From: DASRAJ01 sp039920305
GTDB lineage: Bacteria > Bacteroidota > Bacteroidia > Chitinophagales > UBA10324
DNA length: 29,966 bases
Reading direction: 5' to 3'
Assembly: GCA_039920305.1 (NCBI GenBank)
Contig: JBDSEA010000012.1
Coordinates: 1 to 29,966, forward strand
The notes beneath the pieces are model-generated. The model saw only the letters and a list, made by a program, of their open reading frames with translations. It had not been told where the DNA came from and made no database searches. This document shows positions 1-9,300 of the stretch, piece after piece (positions within the stretch are counted from its first letter, which is position 1; each line of letters begins with the position of its first letter). Made by a program: the position numbers and the translations under genes.

Positions 1-2
1 TT

Positions 3-1265
3 GCAGTGAATATGTCTCCTAAATCCATGGGACTTGGCCTGCCGAATTTTATTGCAAGCTTCTTTTCACCTATTAAAATTGAAAATACCTGCTTCGGAGA
101 TTCAACACATTTATTCCTGACCAGTGCAGATGGGGACTCCATAATATCATGGGATTTTGGTGACCCTGCATCCGGGGCTGCAAATACTGATACCGGTGTA
201 AGCGTGTTTCATGTATTTACAGCTATTGATACGTTTGATATTACCATCATCGAAATTCTATCAGGAGGTATTGTGGACACGATCTATTTAACGGTAACCA
301 TTGTAGGAATGCCAGTCATCACACTTGGAAATGATACATTGCTGTGTCTCGGCGATACATTGATTCTCGATGCCGGCAATCCCGGTCTGGGTTATTCATG
401 GTCAAATGGCAGCAGTGGTCAAACGATAGCAGTTACAGATTCCGGAATTTATTCCGTGATTGTTTCCAACGGAGGCTGCAAAAACTCTGACAGTATTAAT
501 GTTTCATTCATCAATTGCGCCTTGCTTTCAATACCGGGTATTTCCGTTCCTGATCCTTCCATTTGCGAAAAGTTTTGTGTTGATTATACTGATCAATCCA
601 CCAACAACCCAACCGCCTGGATCTGGACTTTTGACGGAGCAAATCCCGTTACATCAACGCTGCAGAACCCTTCGAATATATGTTACAGCACACCCGGAGC
701 TTACGATGTGACTCTTACGACTACTAATGTCTACGGTTCTGTTACTACCACTTTTCCGGGCTTCATGACGGTGTATGCAACTCCTTTACCCCCCACAATT
801 TCTCAATCGGGTCTTACGCTGTTTTCAAGTTTTGCAACAAGCTATCAATGGCAGTTTAATTCCTTGGATATTATTGGCGCTACCAATCAGACATATACTG
901 TAACTCAAACGGGTTTTTATACAGTATTTGTTTTCGATTCTTATGGATGCAGCAACTATACTTCAAAATATGTGGTGATCTCGGGAATAGATGACCCTGA
1001 TGGAGCATCTGGTTTCATCATTTCTCCCAATCCGTCTTCAGGTGTATTTACAATTGAATGGATGAGCGGCTTGCCACCCGGAGTTGTTTCCATTAAAGTG
1101 GTCAATACACTTGGTCAAATTCTTTTCTCTTCCGCTGAAAATATTAATACCATCCCGTGGAAAAAAGAGATTAATCTTAACAATCTGTCCCGTGGCGTTT
1201 ATTTCACCGAATTCAAAATGGAAAATGATTTCTACAAAAAGAAAATAATGATCATGCGGCCCTAG
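3..1265 (+). CDS. T9SS-sorted PKD-domain surface protein, 5' end cut by window
   Basis: The frame is open to the left edge, so only the C-terminal ~420 residues are visible; the GTG at 6 is not a credible start. The first visible residues (SPK..GLGLPNF) match the end of the beta-propeller head of the next gene (SPKQSEAGLPNC), so the missing part is probably the same kind of propeller. Then follow a PKD-like domain with WDFGDP, an Ig-like segment (YSWSNGSSGQTI), a second PKD domain beginning ICEKFC with WIWTFDGANP, a further Ig-like domain (SYQWQFNSLDI..GATNQTYTV), and a T9SS type A sorting domain (ISPNPSSGVFTIEW to the end, with GVYFTEF and a basic KKKIMIM terminus). The product should cross the outer membrane by the T9SS and be anchored or released at the surface. 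Function is unknown; adhesion or matrix binding is only a guess. Confidence 0.85.
   Translation, partial: AVNMSPKSMGLGLPNFIASFFSPIKIENTCFGDSTHLFLTSADGDSIISWDFGDPASGAANTDTGVSVFHVFTAIDTFDITIIEILSGGIVDTIYLTVTIVGMPVITLGNDTLLCLGDTLILDAGNPGLGYSWSNGSSGQTIAVTDSGIYSVIVSNGGCKNSDSINVSFINCALLSIPGISVPDPSICEKFCVDYTDQSTNNPTAWIWTFDGANPVTSTLQNPSNICYSTPGAYDVTLTTTNVYGSVTTTFPGFMTVYATPLPPTISQSGLTLFSSFATSYQWQFNSLDIIGATNQTYTVTQTGFYTVFVFDSYGCSNYTSKYVVISGIDDPDGASGFIISPNPSSGVFTIEWMSGLPPGVVSIKVVNTLGQILFSSAENINTIPWKKEINLNNLSRGVYFTEFKMENDFYKKKIMIMRP
564..990 (+). repeat. PKD+Ig cassette, copy A
   Basis: Coding repeat of about 142 codons running from CEKFC to ISGI just before the T9SS tail. It matches the copies at 3001-3426 and 5368-5793 along its whole length, including QNPSNICY, YDVTL, SYQWQ, GATNQTYTV and ISGI. 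At DNA level it opens with tgcgaaaagtt, shared with copy B2. Confidence 0.8.
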
Positions 1266-1275
1266 CACTCCACAT

Positions 1276-1308
1276 TTTGATCATGATTTCATACTATTAT
1301 TTACCTTG
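1276..1308 (+). promoter_or_regulatory. possible Bacteroidota promoter, TTTG-N22-TACCTTG
   Basis: TTTG at 1276-1279 and TACCTTG at 1302-1308 are 22 bases apart, roughly the Bacteroidota -33/-7 layout (TTTG, TAnnTTTG), but the -7 box is one base short. It sits 85 bases before the ATG of the next gene. Weak candidate. Confidence 0.25.
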
Positions 1309-1392
1309 AGTTTAGGGAAATTGTGAATCCCGGTGTATTGCAATGAAAATTTTTCAATCCTTCAAAACCATATCGGCAACCAATCCAAAACC

Positions 1393-3720
1393 ATGAGGAA
1401 ATTTTACTCTGCACTCTTAACCCTGATTGTAATTTCAATATTACAAATCAGGAATACAGCCGCACAACATGAATATGATGTCTGGTACTTTGGCGGGAAT
1501 GCAGGCATGGATTTTACCAGTGGATTGCCTGCTAACTTAACAAATGGTAAAGTGAATACCGTTGAAGGCAGCGCAAGTATCAGTGACAGCTCAGGCAATC
1601 TTCTTTTTTATACTGATGGAGTTAGAGTCTGGAACAAGCTTCATAATGTGATGACCAATGGTAACGGGTTGAATGGCGGAGCGTCATCCACCCAGTCTGC
1701 ATTAATTCTTCAACAGCCGGGAAGTGATTCCCTATTCTATATTTTCACAGTAGGCGAGGCTCAAACCAACGGGCTGCAATATTCAATTGTTGACATGTCA
1801 TTGCAATCAGGTGATGGGGAAGTAGTGGTGAAAAATGTTTTGCTGCTGAGTAATACGACCGAAAAATTGACAGCAACCTTTCACTCCAACGGTACGGACT
1901 ACTGGATCATAACCCATCAGATGAACAATAATAAGTATGATGCCTACTTGTTTGATGCAACAGGCGTCAACGTTACCCCCGTGGAAAGTAATATAGGTAC
2001 ACTTCATGACAGTGAAGTTGGATACATGAAATGCTCGCACAGTGGTTCGAGAATTGCTGTAGCAGTGCACATCCCGGGTAATTTTTTTGAGTTGTCTGAT
2101 TTTGATAATAGCACCGGCATTGTTTCCAATCCCATATACTTTGCAGCGCCACCCTCAGCTTTTGGCGGCTATGGTATTGAATTCTCTCCAAATGATTCCA
2201 TCCTGTATGGATCGGTTTATACTCCCGGCATCCTTGTGCAGTGGGATCTTTCATCTAATAACGATTCAATCATCAAGGCCTCACAGGTATCACTTGATAC
2301 TTCATCCAATATTTATCTTTTCGCAATGCAGCTTGCCAATGATGGAAAAATTTATATAGCAAAATATCTTGACCCATATCTTGCCGTGATTAATGATCCC
2401 AATGTGTATGGTTCCGGGTGCAACTTCGTTGACAATGGCTTTGATCTTTCACCAAAGCAGAGCGAGGCTGGATTGCCGAATTGCTTTCCTGGCTTCTTTG
2501 CTGCGAATATTTTTCCATCAGCACAATTTACGGTAAGCGCTGAGCAGGGTTGCATTAACACTTGCGTGAATTTTACTGACCAGTCATTGAACGTACCAAC
2601 TTCATGGCAATGGTCATTTCCCGGCGCGAATCCTTCTTCTTCTACTGATCAGAATCCGGCGAATATTTGCTATGCTAATTCAGGCAACTTTGACGTTACA
2701 CTAATTGTTTCCAATGCTTCGGGCTCCGATACTATTCTTCTTCCCTCCTATATCACGATTTTACCACCGCCTGCTGTTACCATTTCACAAATCAATGACA
2801 CCCTTTTTGCCACACTTGCACAGAGTTACCAATGGTTTTTTGACGGATATGCAATCGGGGGTGATACACAGGCAATCACCATCAATCAAACAGGGGAGTA
2901 CATTGTAGTGGTAACAGATTCCAGCGGATGCTTTGCCTCTGATACATTTATTGTAACCAATATATCCTCTCCCGGATTTTCAGTGAATGACACTTCAGTC
3001 TGCGAAAAGTTCTGCATTGATTTTACTGATCAGTCCACAAATAATCCAACAACATGGCAATGGTTTTTTCCCGGTGGAAATCCTGCATCTTCTAACGATC
3101 AGAATCCTGCTTCTGTTTGCTACGCCACTCCCGGTACTTATGATGTCACCCTCATCACCACGAATGTAAATGGAAAGGATACTCTTACACTTTCAAATTA
3201 CATTACAGTAATTCCAACTCCGGCAGCTCCCATCATTTCGCAGGCTGGTTACACACTTACATCAACTTATTCAAACAGCTACCAATGGCAACTGAACTCA
3301 GTAGATATTCCTGGTGCTACAAACCAGTCATACACCGTTTTGCAATCAGGTTTGTATACGGTGGTGGTGAGTGACCTCGACGGATGCAAAAATTCTTCCT
3401 CAGTGGAAATATTGATTTCAGGTATTGAGGAATTGCAGGATGATGCTTATATTTTGATTGCACCCAATCCTTCCAGTGGAAATTTCTTTATTGAGCTTTT
3501 CAATAATTATACTGCTAATGAAATTTTAATTACCGTCGTGAATGCTATTGGTCAGGAAGTTTATTCTACTCAGGAAAAGCTGAATGATAACAACTGGGTG
3601 TCCGGAATCCATTCATACGGTAAAGTAATTGATATGCATGAGGCAGCCCGTGGGATTTACCTGATCCGCGTGAAAACAGGAAATGTTGTTGCTATGAAAA
3701 AAATAATTCTCGCGGATTGA
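1393..3720 (+). CDS. T9SS-sorted beta-propeller/PKD surface protein
   Basis: 775 residues from the ATG at 1393. This start is preferred over the upstream in-frame ATG at 1333 because it opens directly into a signal peptide (MRKFYSALLTLIVISIL, cleavage near TAAQ). Residues ~25-375 form a propeller of a type common in Bacteroidota surface proteins, with WYFGGNAGMDF, EGSASISDSSGNLLFYTDG, a VWNKLH blade and SSTQSA. Two PKD+Ig units follow: PKD1 from CINTCVNFTD (~386) with its Ig part, and PKD2 from VCEKFCIDF (~535) with the SYQWQLNS Ig part. A T9SS type A tail (IAPNPSSGNFFIEL, GIYLIRV, KKIIL) ends the protein. The cysteine pairs of the PKD units suggest disulfides, as expected outside the cell. 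It lies between two genes sharing the same cassette and is probably a paralogue of the truncated gene upstream. Substrate or partner unknown. Confidence 0.9.
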   Translation: MRKFYSALLTLIVISILQIRNTAAQHEYDVWYFGGNAGMDFTSGLPANLTNGKVNTVEGSASISDSSGNLLFYTDGVRVWNKLHNVMTNGNGLNGGASSTQSALILQQPGSDSLFYIFTVGEAQTNGLQYSIVDMSLQSGDGEVVVKNVLLLSNTTEKLTATFHSNGTDYWIITHQMNNNKYDAYLFDATGVNVTPVESNIGTLHDSEVGYMKCSHSGSRIAVAVHIPGNFFELSDFDNSTGIVSNPIYFAAPPSAFGGYGIEFSPNDSILYGSVYTPGILVQWDLSSNNDSIIKASQVSLDTSSNIYLFAMQLANDGKIYIAKYLDPYLAVINDPNVYGSGCNFVDNGFDLSPKQSEAGLPNCFPGFFAANIFPSAQFTVSAEQGCINTCVNFTDQSLNVPTSWQWSFPGANPSSSTDQNPANICYANSGNFDVTLIVSNASGSDTILLPSYITILPPPAVTISQINDTLFATLAQSYQWFFDGYAIGGDTQAITINQTGEYIVVVTDSSGCFASDTFIVTNISSPGFSVNDTSVCEKFCIDFTDQSTNNPTTWQWFFPGGNPASSNDQNPASVCYATPGTYDVTLITTNVNGKDTLTLSNYITVIPTPAAPIISQAGYTLTSTYSNSYQWQLNSVDIPGATNQSYTVLQSGLYTVVVSDLDGCKNSSSVEILISGIEELQDDAYILIAPNPSSGNFFIELFNNYTANEILITVVNAIGQEVYSTQEKLNDNNWVSGIHSYGKVIDMHEAARGIYLIRVKTGNVVAMKKIILAD
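2551..2963 (+). repeat. PKD+Ig cassette, copy B1 (divergent)
   Basis: First of two units inside the 1393-3720 gene. It keeps the paired cysteines (CINTCVNF), WQWSFPGANP, QNPANICY and SYQWFFDG, but diverges in the Ig part (AIGGDTQAITI in place of DIPGATNQSYTV). This suggests an older internal duplication than the one linking B2 with the neighbouring genes. Confidence 0.7.
3001..3426 (+). repeat. PKD+Ig cassette, copy B2
   Basis: Second unit in the gene, CEKFCIDF to ISGI, and very close to copies A and C in sequence and length. It joins directly to the T9SS tail, as in both neighbours. Confidence 0.8.
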
Positions 3721-3725
3721 AGCAA

Positions 3726-3750
3726 AGGTCTGAAGACCTCAATTTATTTT
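3726..3750 (+). terminator. possible terminator after the propeller/PKD gene
   Basis: A 5-bp stem AGGTC/GACCT with loop TGAA at 3726-3739, followed by CAATTTATTTT. It begins 6 bases after the stop codon. The stem is short, so this is tentative. The rest of 3751-3987 is AT-rich with no gene seen. Confidence 0.35.
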
Positions 3751-3909
3751 CCATTAAATAATAGATTGCTTTCGGTTACCGCTACGCGTTTGTCTTAAAA
3801 ATAAAATATTTGATATAAAACTTTCCTCCAGGATTCTACAATCCATAAGCAAATTCAGTAAAAGTTTTCCCGTCCGGTATCTCTTTTTACCAATTCATCT
3901 TTTTTATTG

Positions 3910-3939
3910 TTTGGTTGCAGATCTAATTAATGAAATTTG
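3910..3939 (+). promoter_or_regulatory. weak promoter candidate for the Kelch/PKD gene
   Basis: TTTG at 3910-3913, an 18-base spacer, then GAAATTTG at 3932-3939. This is one base away from the TAnnTTTG -7 box and lies 48 bases before the ATG. Weak evidence. Confidence 0.22.
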
Positions 3940-3987
3940 ATACGCATGTAAAGCTTAGTACTTATTGCGCTACCTAAATATTCAACA

Positions 3988-6066
3988 ATGAAAAAAGCTA
4001 TACTTATTATCTTGTTAAATCTCTCCATTCATCCCGCCCATGCTCAGGGTGGTGAATGGACGTGGATGAAGGGGAGTAACAGTGCGGGTTCTTTCGGTAA
4101 CTTTGGTACCCTCGGTGTCAGTGCATCATCCAATACGCCTCCTGCACTTTACAGTCCCTTTTCATGGACTGATCTGAACGGAATCTTCTGGCTTTATGGC
4201 GGTCTACGGTATAGCTATGGTAATGATGCTTATGCGGCTTTATGGAAATTTGAGCCTGATTCAAACGTATGGACATGGGTGAACGGGCCATCAACTTTCA
4301 ACCAAAATCCTGTATATGGGACCATTGGAATACCTTCACCCGCCAATCAGCCAGGCTCTCGGGGTTTTGCGGGTCAATCATGGGTTGATCTGCAGGGAAA
4401 CCTGTGGCTTTATGGTGGTGCAAGCATTAACAATCTTCTGAGTGATTTTTGGAAATACAATTTAGCCACGGGCGAATGGACCTGCATGGGTAATTATCCG
4501 CTTCAGCAAATTCATGGCGATCTCGGCATAGGAACTGCTTTCACTTCGCCGGGGGCTCGATCAGAAACCACTGCTGCCTGGACGGATGATACCGGTGACC
4601 TCTGGTTTTATGGGGGACTGGGTTTTAATGGTACCTGCGCGGATGTCTGGAAATATGAAATGAATACCGGAATGTGGATCTGGATGCAGGGAGACAGCCT
4701 ACAAACCTTAATGGGGAAACCACCGCAATATGGACCGCAAGGTATGTTTGGAAGTAATTATTTCCCTGGCGGCAGGCTTGAATACTGTCACTGGAAAGAT
4801 GTGAATGGAAAGTTCTGGATTTTTGGAGGGGGTAATTCCTCCTTTCATAATTATGCTGATCTATGGCAATTTGATCCTGCGCTCAATCAATGGGCCTGGA
4901 TGGGTGGAGATACCGTTGATTATTACCAGGGTAGTTATACCGCAACATGTGACAGCATCAGCAAACCAAGATGCAGCAGCGAGAACCGTGTGGTGTGGGT
5001 GGATGCAACCGGGAATGTGTGGAAGATGAGCGGTACTGCCACAGGAAGCTATAATGCAACCAATGACCTATGCATTTTAAATCCCGCTCAGCAAGAATGG
5101 ATCTGGGTGATCGGCACTACCACATTGAATGCCAGTGCAGTTTATGGCACTCTGGGTATTCCTGATCCTGCCAATGTTCCTGCGGGTCGTTTTGGTTCAG
5201 TCGGTTGGGTTGATCAAAATGGTTACCTGTGGGTGTTCGGGGGCAGAAATAATTTGATTAAGGATTTTAATGATTTGTGGAGATATGTGTCTGATTCAAG
5301 TTGCGTTGCCTTTAATACTGACGAGGCAAACATGCTGCCCTCTTTTTCATCAAGTGATACGGCGGTGTGCGAAAAATTTTGCGTCAGCTTCTTTGATTCG
5401 TCCGGTAATAATCCCATAGGCTGGCAATGGCTTTTCCCTAGTGGCTCGCCCGCCTCATCAATCCTGCAAAACCCGGATAATATATGTTATTACAATCCGG
5501 GCATGTACGATGTAACACTTATCACCACCAGCGCAGGTGGAAATGATACCCTTACTTTGGTCAACTACATCACCGTATTTGAAACGCCGCCCTTTCCAGT
5601 AATCACACAGGCAGGATATTCACTAGCAACATCTCCCGGCAATTCTTACCAGTGGCAGTTGAACAGTGCTGATATTTTAGGAGCAACCAATCAAACCTAT
5701 ACCGTTTTACAAAGCGGAGTTTATACAGTCATTGTGGGTGACTCTAATGGATGCTATAACTCTTCTTCAACAGATGTATTGATCTCAGGAATCACGGAAG
5801 TGAATTCAGATAATGATTTTTCCATTTCATTAAACCCTTCCGATGGAAATTTCACAATTACTTTTTTAGGTGAAACTGGCGGCAACAAGGTTTCAATAAA
5901 TGTGATGAATTCAATAGGGCAAATAGTTTTTTCTTTTCAACAAAATGCTATTCCTGATAATTGGAAAGCAGAAGTTCATTTGAATAATATTTCCCAGGGG
6001 GTGTACATTCTGGAAGTGAAAACAAACATGAATTTTGTACGGAAAAAAATACTGATTACCAACTGA
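3988..6066 (+). CDS. T9SS-sorted Kelch-like propeller/PKD protein
   Basis: 692 residues, with signal peptide MKKAILIILLNLSIHPAHA then QGGEWTW. Residues ~25-435 are repeated Kelch/galactose-oxidase-like blades: WTWM/WTWV strands, NLWLYGG, DLWFYGG, KFWIFGG, YLWVFGG and FWKYN/VWKYE/LWRYV. A PKD domain follows (VCEKFCVSFF, ~460), then an Ig-like domain (SYQWQLNSADI), then a T9SS type A tail (SLNPSDGNFTITF, GVYILEV, RKKILI). Kelch propellers of this layout usually bind protein or glycan; no catalytic copper-site residues are evident, so no oxidase activity is claimed. It is the third of three consecutive genes with the same C-terminal cassette and ends 20 bases from the convergent receptor gene. 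Confidence 0.88.
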   Translation: MKKAILIILLNLSIHPAHAQGGEWTWMKGSNSAGSFGNFGTLGVSASSNTPPALYSPFSWTDLNGIFWLYGGLRYSYGNDAYAALWKFEPDSNVWTWVNGPSTFNQNPVYGTIGIPSPANQPGSRGFAGQSWVDLQGNLWLYGGASINNLLSDFWKYNLATGEWTCMGNYPLQQIHGDLGIGTAFTSPGARSETTAAWTDDTGDLWFYGGLGFNGTCADVWKYEMNTGMWIWMQGDSLQTLMGKPPQYGPQGMFGSNYFPGGRLEYCHWKDVNGKFWIFGGGNSSFHNYADLWQFDPALNQWAWMGGDTVDYYQGSYTATCDSISKPRCSSENRVVWVDATGNVWKMSGTATGSYNATNDLCILNPAQQEWIWVIGTTTLNASAVYGTLGIPDPANVPAGRFGSVGWVDQNGYLWVFGGRNNLIKDFNDLWRYVSDSSCVAFNTDEANMLPSFSSSDTAVCEKFCVSFFDSSGNNPIGWQWLFPSGSPASSILQNPDNICYYNPGMYDVTLITTSAGGNDTLTLVNYITVFETPPFPVITQAGYSLATSPGNSYQWQLNSADILGATNQTYTVLQSGVYTVIVGDSNGCYNSSSTDVLISGITEVNSDNDFSISLNPSDGNFTITFLGETGGNKVSINVMNSIGQIVFSFQQNAIPDNWKAEVHLNNISQGVYILEVKTNMNFVRKKILITN
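5368..5793 (+). repeat. PKD+Ig cassette, copy C
   Basis: CEKFCVSF to ISGI in the Kelch-headed gene, with WQWLFPSGSP, QNPDNICY, SYQWQLNSADI and GATNQTYTV. The same cassette here follows an unrelated N-terminal head. Confidence 0.8.
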
Positions 6067-6086
6067 ACCCTGAAATCAGGACCTTC

Positions 6087-8564
6087 TTAAAACTTCACCT
6101 GTAGTTTCAGATTTATTCGGCGTCCGGTAAGATAATTCGGTACCGCATACACAATATTGCCTTGAGTCTTTACCCACGTATAGGAAATCACATTGGGTAC
6201 ACCGAGCATATTAAAAATTTCAAGATCGAGCCAGATAGACTGAAAGTTTCCCCAAATTTTCTTTTGCTGGACTTTCGGTTTTTTCCCATCAAGTAATAAT
6301 GCTGAGAAGCCAATATCCACTCTGCGGTAAGGAGCAAGCCGCAATGTATCCCGCACCCGAATATGATCAGGCGGCCCCGTTGGTAATCCCGTTCCAAAGA
6401 TGAGGCTGAGATGGACCTTGAAATTTTCATTACCCGGAATGTAATCCTGGAAAAACATGGCGAAGTTGACACGCTGGTCAGTTGGGCGCGGAATAAATCC
6501 GGGAAAAAATTTCAAGCTATCAAGGTTGTATTCCGTATGTTCAGTGTTGGTGAACGTGGTATCAACAGTCCATACAAAATCATCGTTTAGATTCTCTTTT
6601 GTCTGCAGCACTGACATTGAAATCCATGACTCAGCGTCATGTACAAATTCTCCGTTCAACCGAAAATCAATTCCGGTAGAATAACCTGTGGCATTGTTCT
6701 CCCCAAAATAACGTATTCGAACGTTATCAATCTCATAGGGATTCAAATCATAAAGCTGCTTGTAATATATTTCTGATACAAATTTAAAAGGGCGATTCCA
6801 TATCTGAAAATTATAATCAGCACCTAATACGTAATGAATTGACCGCTGAGCCTTTACATCTGTATGAAGCATGCCCGAGAGATCACGCATCTCACGGTAA
6901 AATGGAGGCTGATCGTATGCCCCTGCAGCAGCGCGAAATACGATATCCCGCTTCCAGTGTGGCTGATAGGAGAATTGCAGGCGCGGACTTATAATGAACT
7001 GCTGATTAAAATCCCAGTAACTGAACCTGCTTCCATATGTAATTGTAAAATTATGATCTGTATTAAGTGACCATGAATCCTGCAGATAGCCACTGTATCG
7101 GTTGCTTGAAAAATTATACTGAGTCCTGATAATATTCTGAAGATTAATTACCGAATCTGAATAAGGTAGCGTGTAGCCCGCAGAATCAACCCGGGTCCAT
7201 TCGCTCAGATTGTCAACAATGCTTTCATGATTGTAATCCCCTCCCCATTGAATGAAATGATTCTGTTTTAGAAAAGAGCCTTTGTGCGAAAGCTTGTAAA
7301 TACTTGCATCAAGGAAATCACGCGCATATTGATGCTCCGTTCCCACACCAATATAATATAATGTTTGTCCAAAGGTGCTGCTTCCGAAATTTGTTCCTAC
7401 TTCACCCAAAAAGTATTGTCCTATCAGGTCATAAGTTTCATCCTCACGGTCTCTGTAGTATGAAGAAAGAAATTTGAGCTGAAGATTTTTCCGTGCTTTA
7501 TAGTTAACGGAAAATCCAAGCATGCCGTTGTCATAGCGATCCACTTCCTGTCCGTCAAAAAAAACTTCGAGCCTCAGTGTTTGCTGAATTGTTCCAAAGG
7601 TTGTTACGCGATCCCGGGGAATGAATTGAAAAGTGTTACCGGAGTAATTGGCGATTGCCTCAAGGGTAACTTTATCAGATAGATCATATTGCAAGTCGCT
7701 TTGAACATCAGTGAAAGTCGGGCGATAATCACCGGAGGTTTCAAGTGAATTCAATAAATACTGATTGGTTTTGTACCGTGCTCCGAAAAGAAACCTGAAA
7801 CGCTTATTGCTGGAAGCATTTTCCAATCCTATGCTTGCACCAAGTAAGCTTGCTGAAACAACGCCGGCAAATTTTGTTGGACGCTTATACCCAATGTCGA
7901 GTACGCTCGACATTTTATCACCATATCGCGGCTGAAATCCTCCGGAGGAAAAAGAAAGTGATCCCGTAAGATCTCCATTGATAAAACTCAATCCTTCCTG
8001 TTGTGAATTCCGAACAAGAAACGGACGAAAGATTTCGAAATCATTGACGTAAACCAAGTTTTCATCGTAGTTCCCGCCACGTACTGAATACTGTGACGAC
8101 ATCTCATTATTGGATTGTGCACCCATAACTTTCAAAATTGCTTCAACGCCACCGCTTGCTGAGGGAAGCGCTTCAAATTTTTTGGGATCAATCTTCACCA
8201 TTCCTGCCTGATCCCGAACGTCATTATCCTCAATCATGACGCTATCAATAATATAGGGTTTTGATTTCAATACCACATACAGGGGATATTGCTTACCCGT
8301 CAGCAATAAGATTTCTTTTTCAAAATCCTCAAAGCCCAAGTGCGTGAAGGTCAGCGTAACCTTTTTATCCGACGGAATTTCAAAATCAAATCCGCCGGCA
8401 GCATCACTAAATACGCCCTTTCCACCCGGAGAAATTTTTATTGAAACAGAGAAGAGCGGAAAGCCACTCTCATCCCTAACATTTCCATAAACAGCGGCAG
8501 TCTGAGAATATGCAGCAATAGAAATAAAAACAATAATCACCAAGAGGAGCAACTTGTGTATCAT
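6087..8564 (-). CDS. TonB-dependent receptor with N-terminal CarboxypepD-regulatory-like domain
   Basis: 825 residues with signal peptide MIHKLLLLVIIVFISIAAYS. Residues ~22-105 form the beta-sandwich found before many Bacteroidota receptors (VYGNVRDESGFPLFSVSI, LTFTHLGFEDFEKEI). Residues ~110-220 are the plug (FEALPSASGGVEAILKVMG, QYSVRGGNYDENLVYVND, IFRPF). The remainder is a 22-stranded-type outer-membrane barrel ending in INLKLQVKF with a terminal aromatic. No SusD-like partner gene is adjacent, so it is probably not a glycan Sus pair; the ligand is unknown. It starts 19 bases after rpe on the same strand, so it may be cotranscribed with it although the functions are unrelated. Confidence 0.92.
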   Translation of the reverse strand: MIHKLLLLVIIVFISIAAYSQTAAVYGNVRDESGFPLFSVSIKISPGGKGVFSDAAGGFDFEIPSDKKVTLTFTHLGFEDFEKEILLLTGKQYPLYVVLKSKPYIIDSVMIEDNDVRDQAGMVKIDPKKFEALPSASGGVEAILKVMGAQSNNEMSSQYSVRGGNYDENLVYVNDFEIFRPFLVRNSQQEGLSFINGDLTGSLSFSSGGFQPRYGDKMSSVLDIGYKRPTKFAGVVSASLLGASIGLENASSNKRFRFLFGARYKTNQYLLNSLETSGDYRPTFTDVQSDLQYDLSDKVTLEAIANYSGNTFQFIPRDRVTTFGTIQQTLRLEVFFDGQEVDRYDNGMLGFSVNYKARKNLQLKFLSSYYRDREDETYDLIGQYFLGEVGTNFGSSTFGQTLYYIGVGTEHQYARDFLDASIYKLSHKGSFLKQNHFIQWGGDYNHESIVDNLSEWTRVDSAGYTLPYSDSVINLQNIIRTQYNFSSNRYSGYLQDSWSLNTDHNFTITYGSRFSYWDFNQQFIISPRLQFSYQPHWKRDIVFRAAAGAYDQPPFYREMRDLSGMLHTDVKAQRSIHYVLGADYNFQIWNRPFKFVSEIYYKQLYDLNPYEIDNVRIRYFGENNATGYSTGIDFRLNGEFVHDAESWISMSVLQTKENLNDDFVWTVDTTFTNTEHTEYNLDSLKFFPGFIPRPTDQRVNFAMFFQDYIPGNENFKVHLSLIFGTGLPTGPPDHIRVRDTLRLAPYRRVDIGFSALLLDGKKPKVQQKKIWGNFQSIWLDLEIFNMLGVPNVISYTWVKTQGNIVYAVPNYLTGRRINLKLQVKF

Positions 8565-8583
8565 ATCAGTGCTTGAACGAACA

Positions 8584-9252
8584 CTATACTGTCGCAGTAT
8601 TTTGATTAACGGTCTTTAGCCTGGATATCATTTGTAATGGATCAGGAGCGGAAAAAACAGAATTGCCCGCGACTAAAATATCGGCTCCGGCCTTCAGCAG
8701 ATCAGGAGCATTGTCTGAATCAACGCCCCCATCGACTTCAATTTTTGCGTTCGAGTTTTTTGAAAGTATCAGATTCTTCAGCTCATAAATTTTATTAAGA
8801 GTGTTTGAAATAAATTTTTGGCCGCCAAAGCCGGGGTTTACACTCATAACATTCACAAAGTCTGCGTCTTTAATTATCTCGCTTAATGAATAAACTGGCG
8901 AATGGGGGTTAATTGCAACACCTGCCATCATCCCTTTTTCTTTTATGTAAAAAATTATCCGGTGAAGATGATTCACTGCTTCTAAGTGAACAGAAATCAA
9001 ATCCGCGCCCGCTTTCTTGAAATCATCTATGTATTGCTGCGGTTCAACGATCATTAGATGAACATCCAGCGGCTTTTTCGACGCCTTCTTAACAGCCTTG
9101 ATTACAGGAATACCAAAAGTTATATTGGGAACAAACCTGCCATCCATCACATCACAATGAATCCAGTCCGCCTCACTTTCATTAAGCATTTTAATTTCCT
9201 TATCAAGATTTAAAAAATCAGCTGAGAGAATGGATGGAGCTATAAGTGCCAT
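8584..9252 (-). CDS. rpe: ribulose-phosphate 3-epimerase
   Basis: 222 residues, the usual family length. It interconverts D-ribulose 5-phosphate and D-xylulose 5-phosphate in the cytosolic pentose phosphate pathway. The TIM-barrel signatures are in order: APSILSADF (6-13), WIHCDVMDGRFVPN (30-43; metal ligand H32, catalytic D34), DVHLMI (H65), VNPGFGGQKFI (phosphate-binding loop, 138-148) and IEVDGGV (metal/catalytic D174), then AGADILVAGNSVF. Nothing is missing. It lies downstream of the primary sigma factor gene, with a hairpin between them. Confidence 0.96.
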   Translation of the reverse strand: MALIAPSILSADFLNLDKEIKMLNESEADWIHCDVMDGRFVPNITFGIPVIKAVKKASKKPLDVHLMIVEPQQYIDDFKKAGADLISVHLEAVNHLHRIIFYIKEKGMMAGVAINPHSPVYSLSEIIKDADFVNVMSVNPGFGGQKFISNTLNKIYELKNLILSKNSNAKIEVDGGVDSDNAPDLLKAGADILVAGNSVFSAPDPLQMISRLKTVNQNTATV

Positions 9253-9300
9253 AGGGCGAAGATAAGGGAGTGATTAAGAAACAAATTGTATTCGCCCTAA

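Noticed and set aside
3988..5330. Galactose-oxidase activity for the Kelch-like head
   Set aside because: The fold-type repeats are clear but no copper-site Tyr/Cys/His set was identified.
6068..6079. CCTGAAATCAGG as a bidirectional terminator between convergent genes
   Set aside because: Only 4-5 base pairs with no U-tract; too weak to call.
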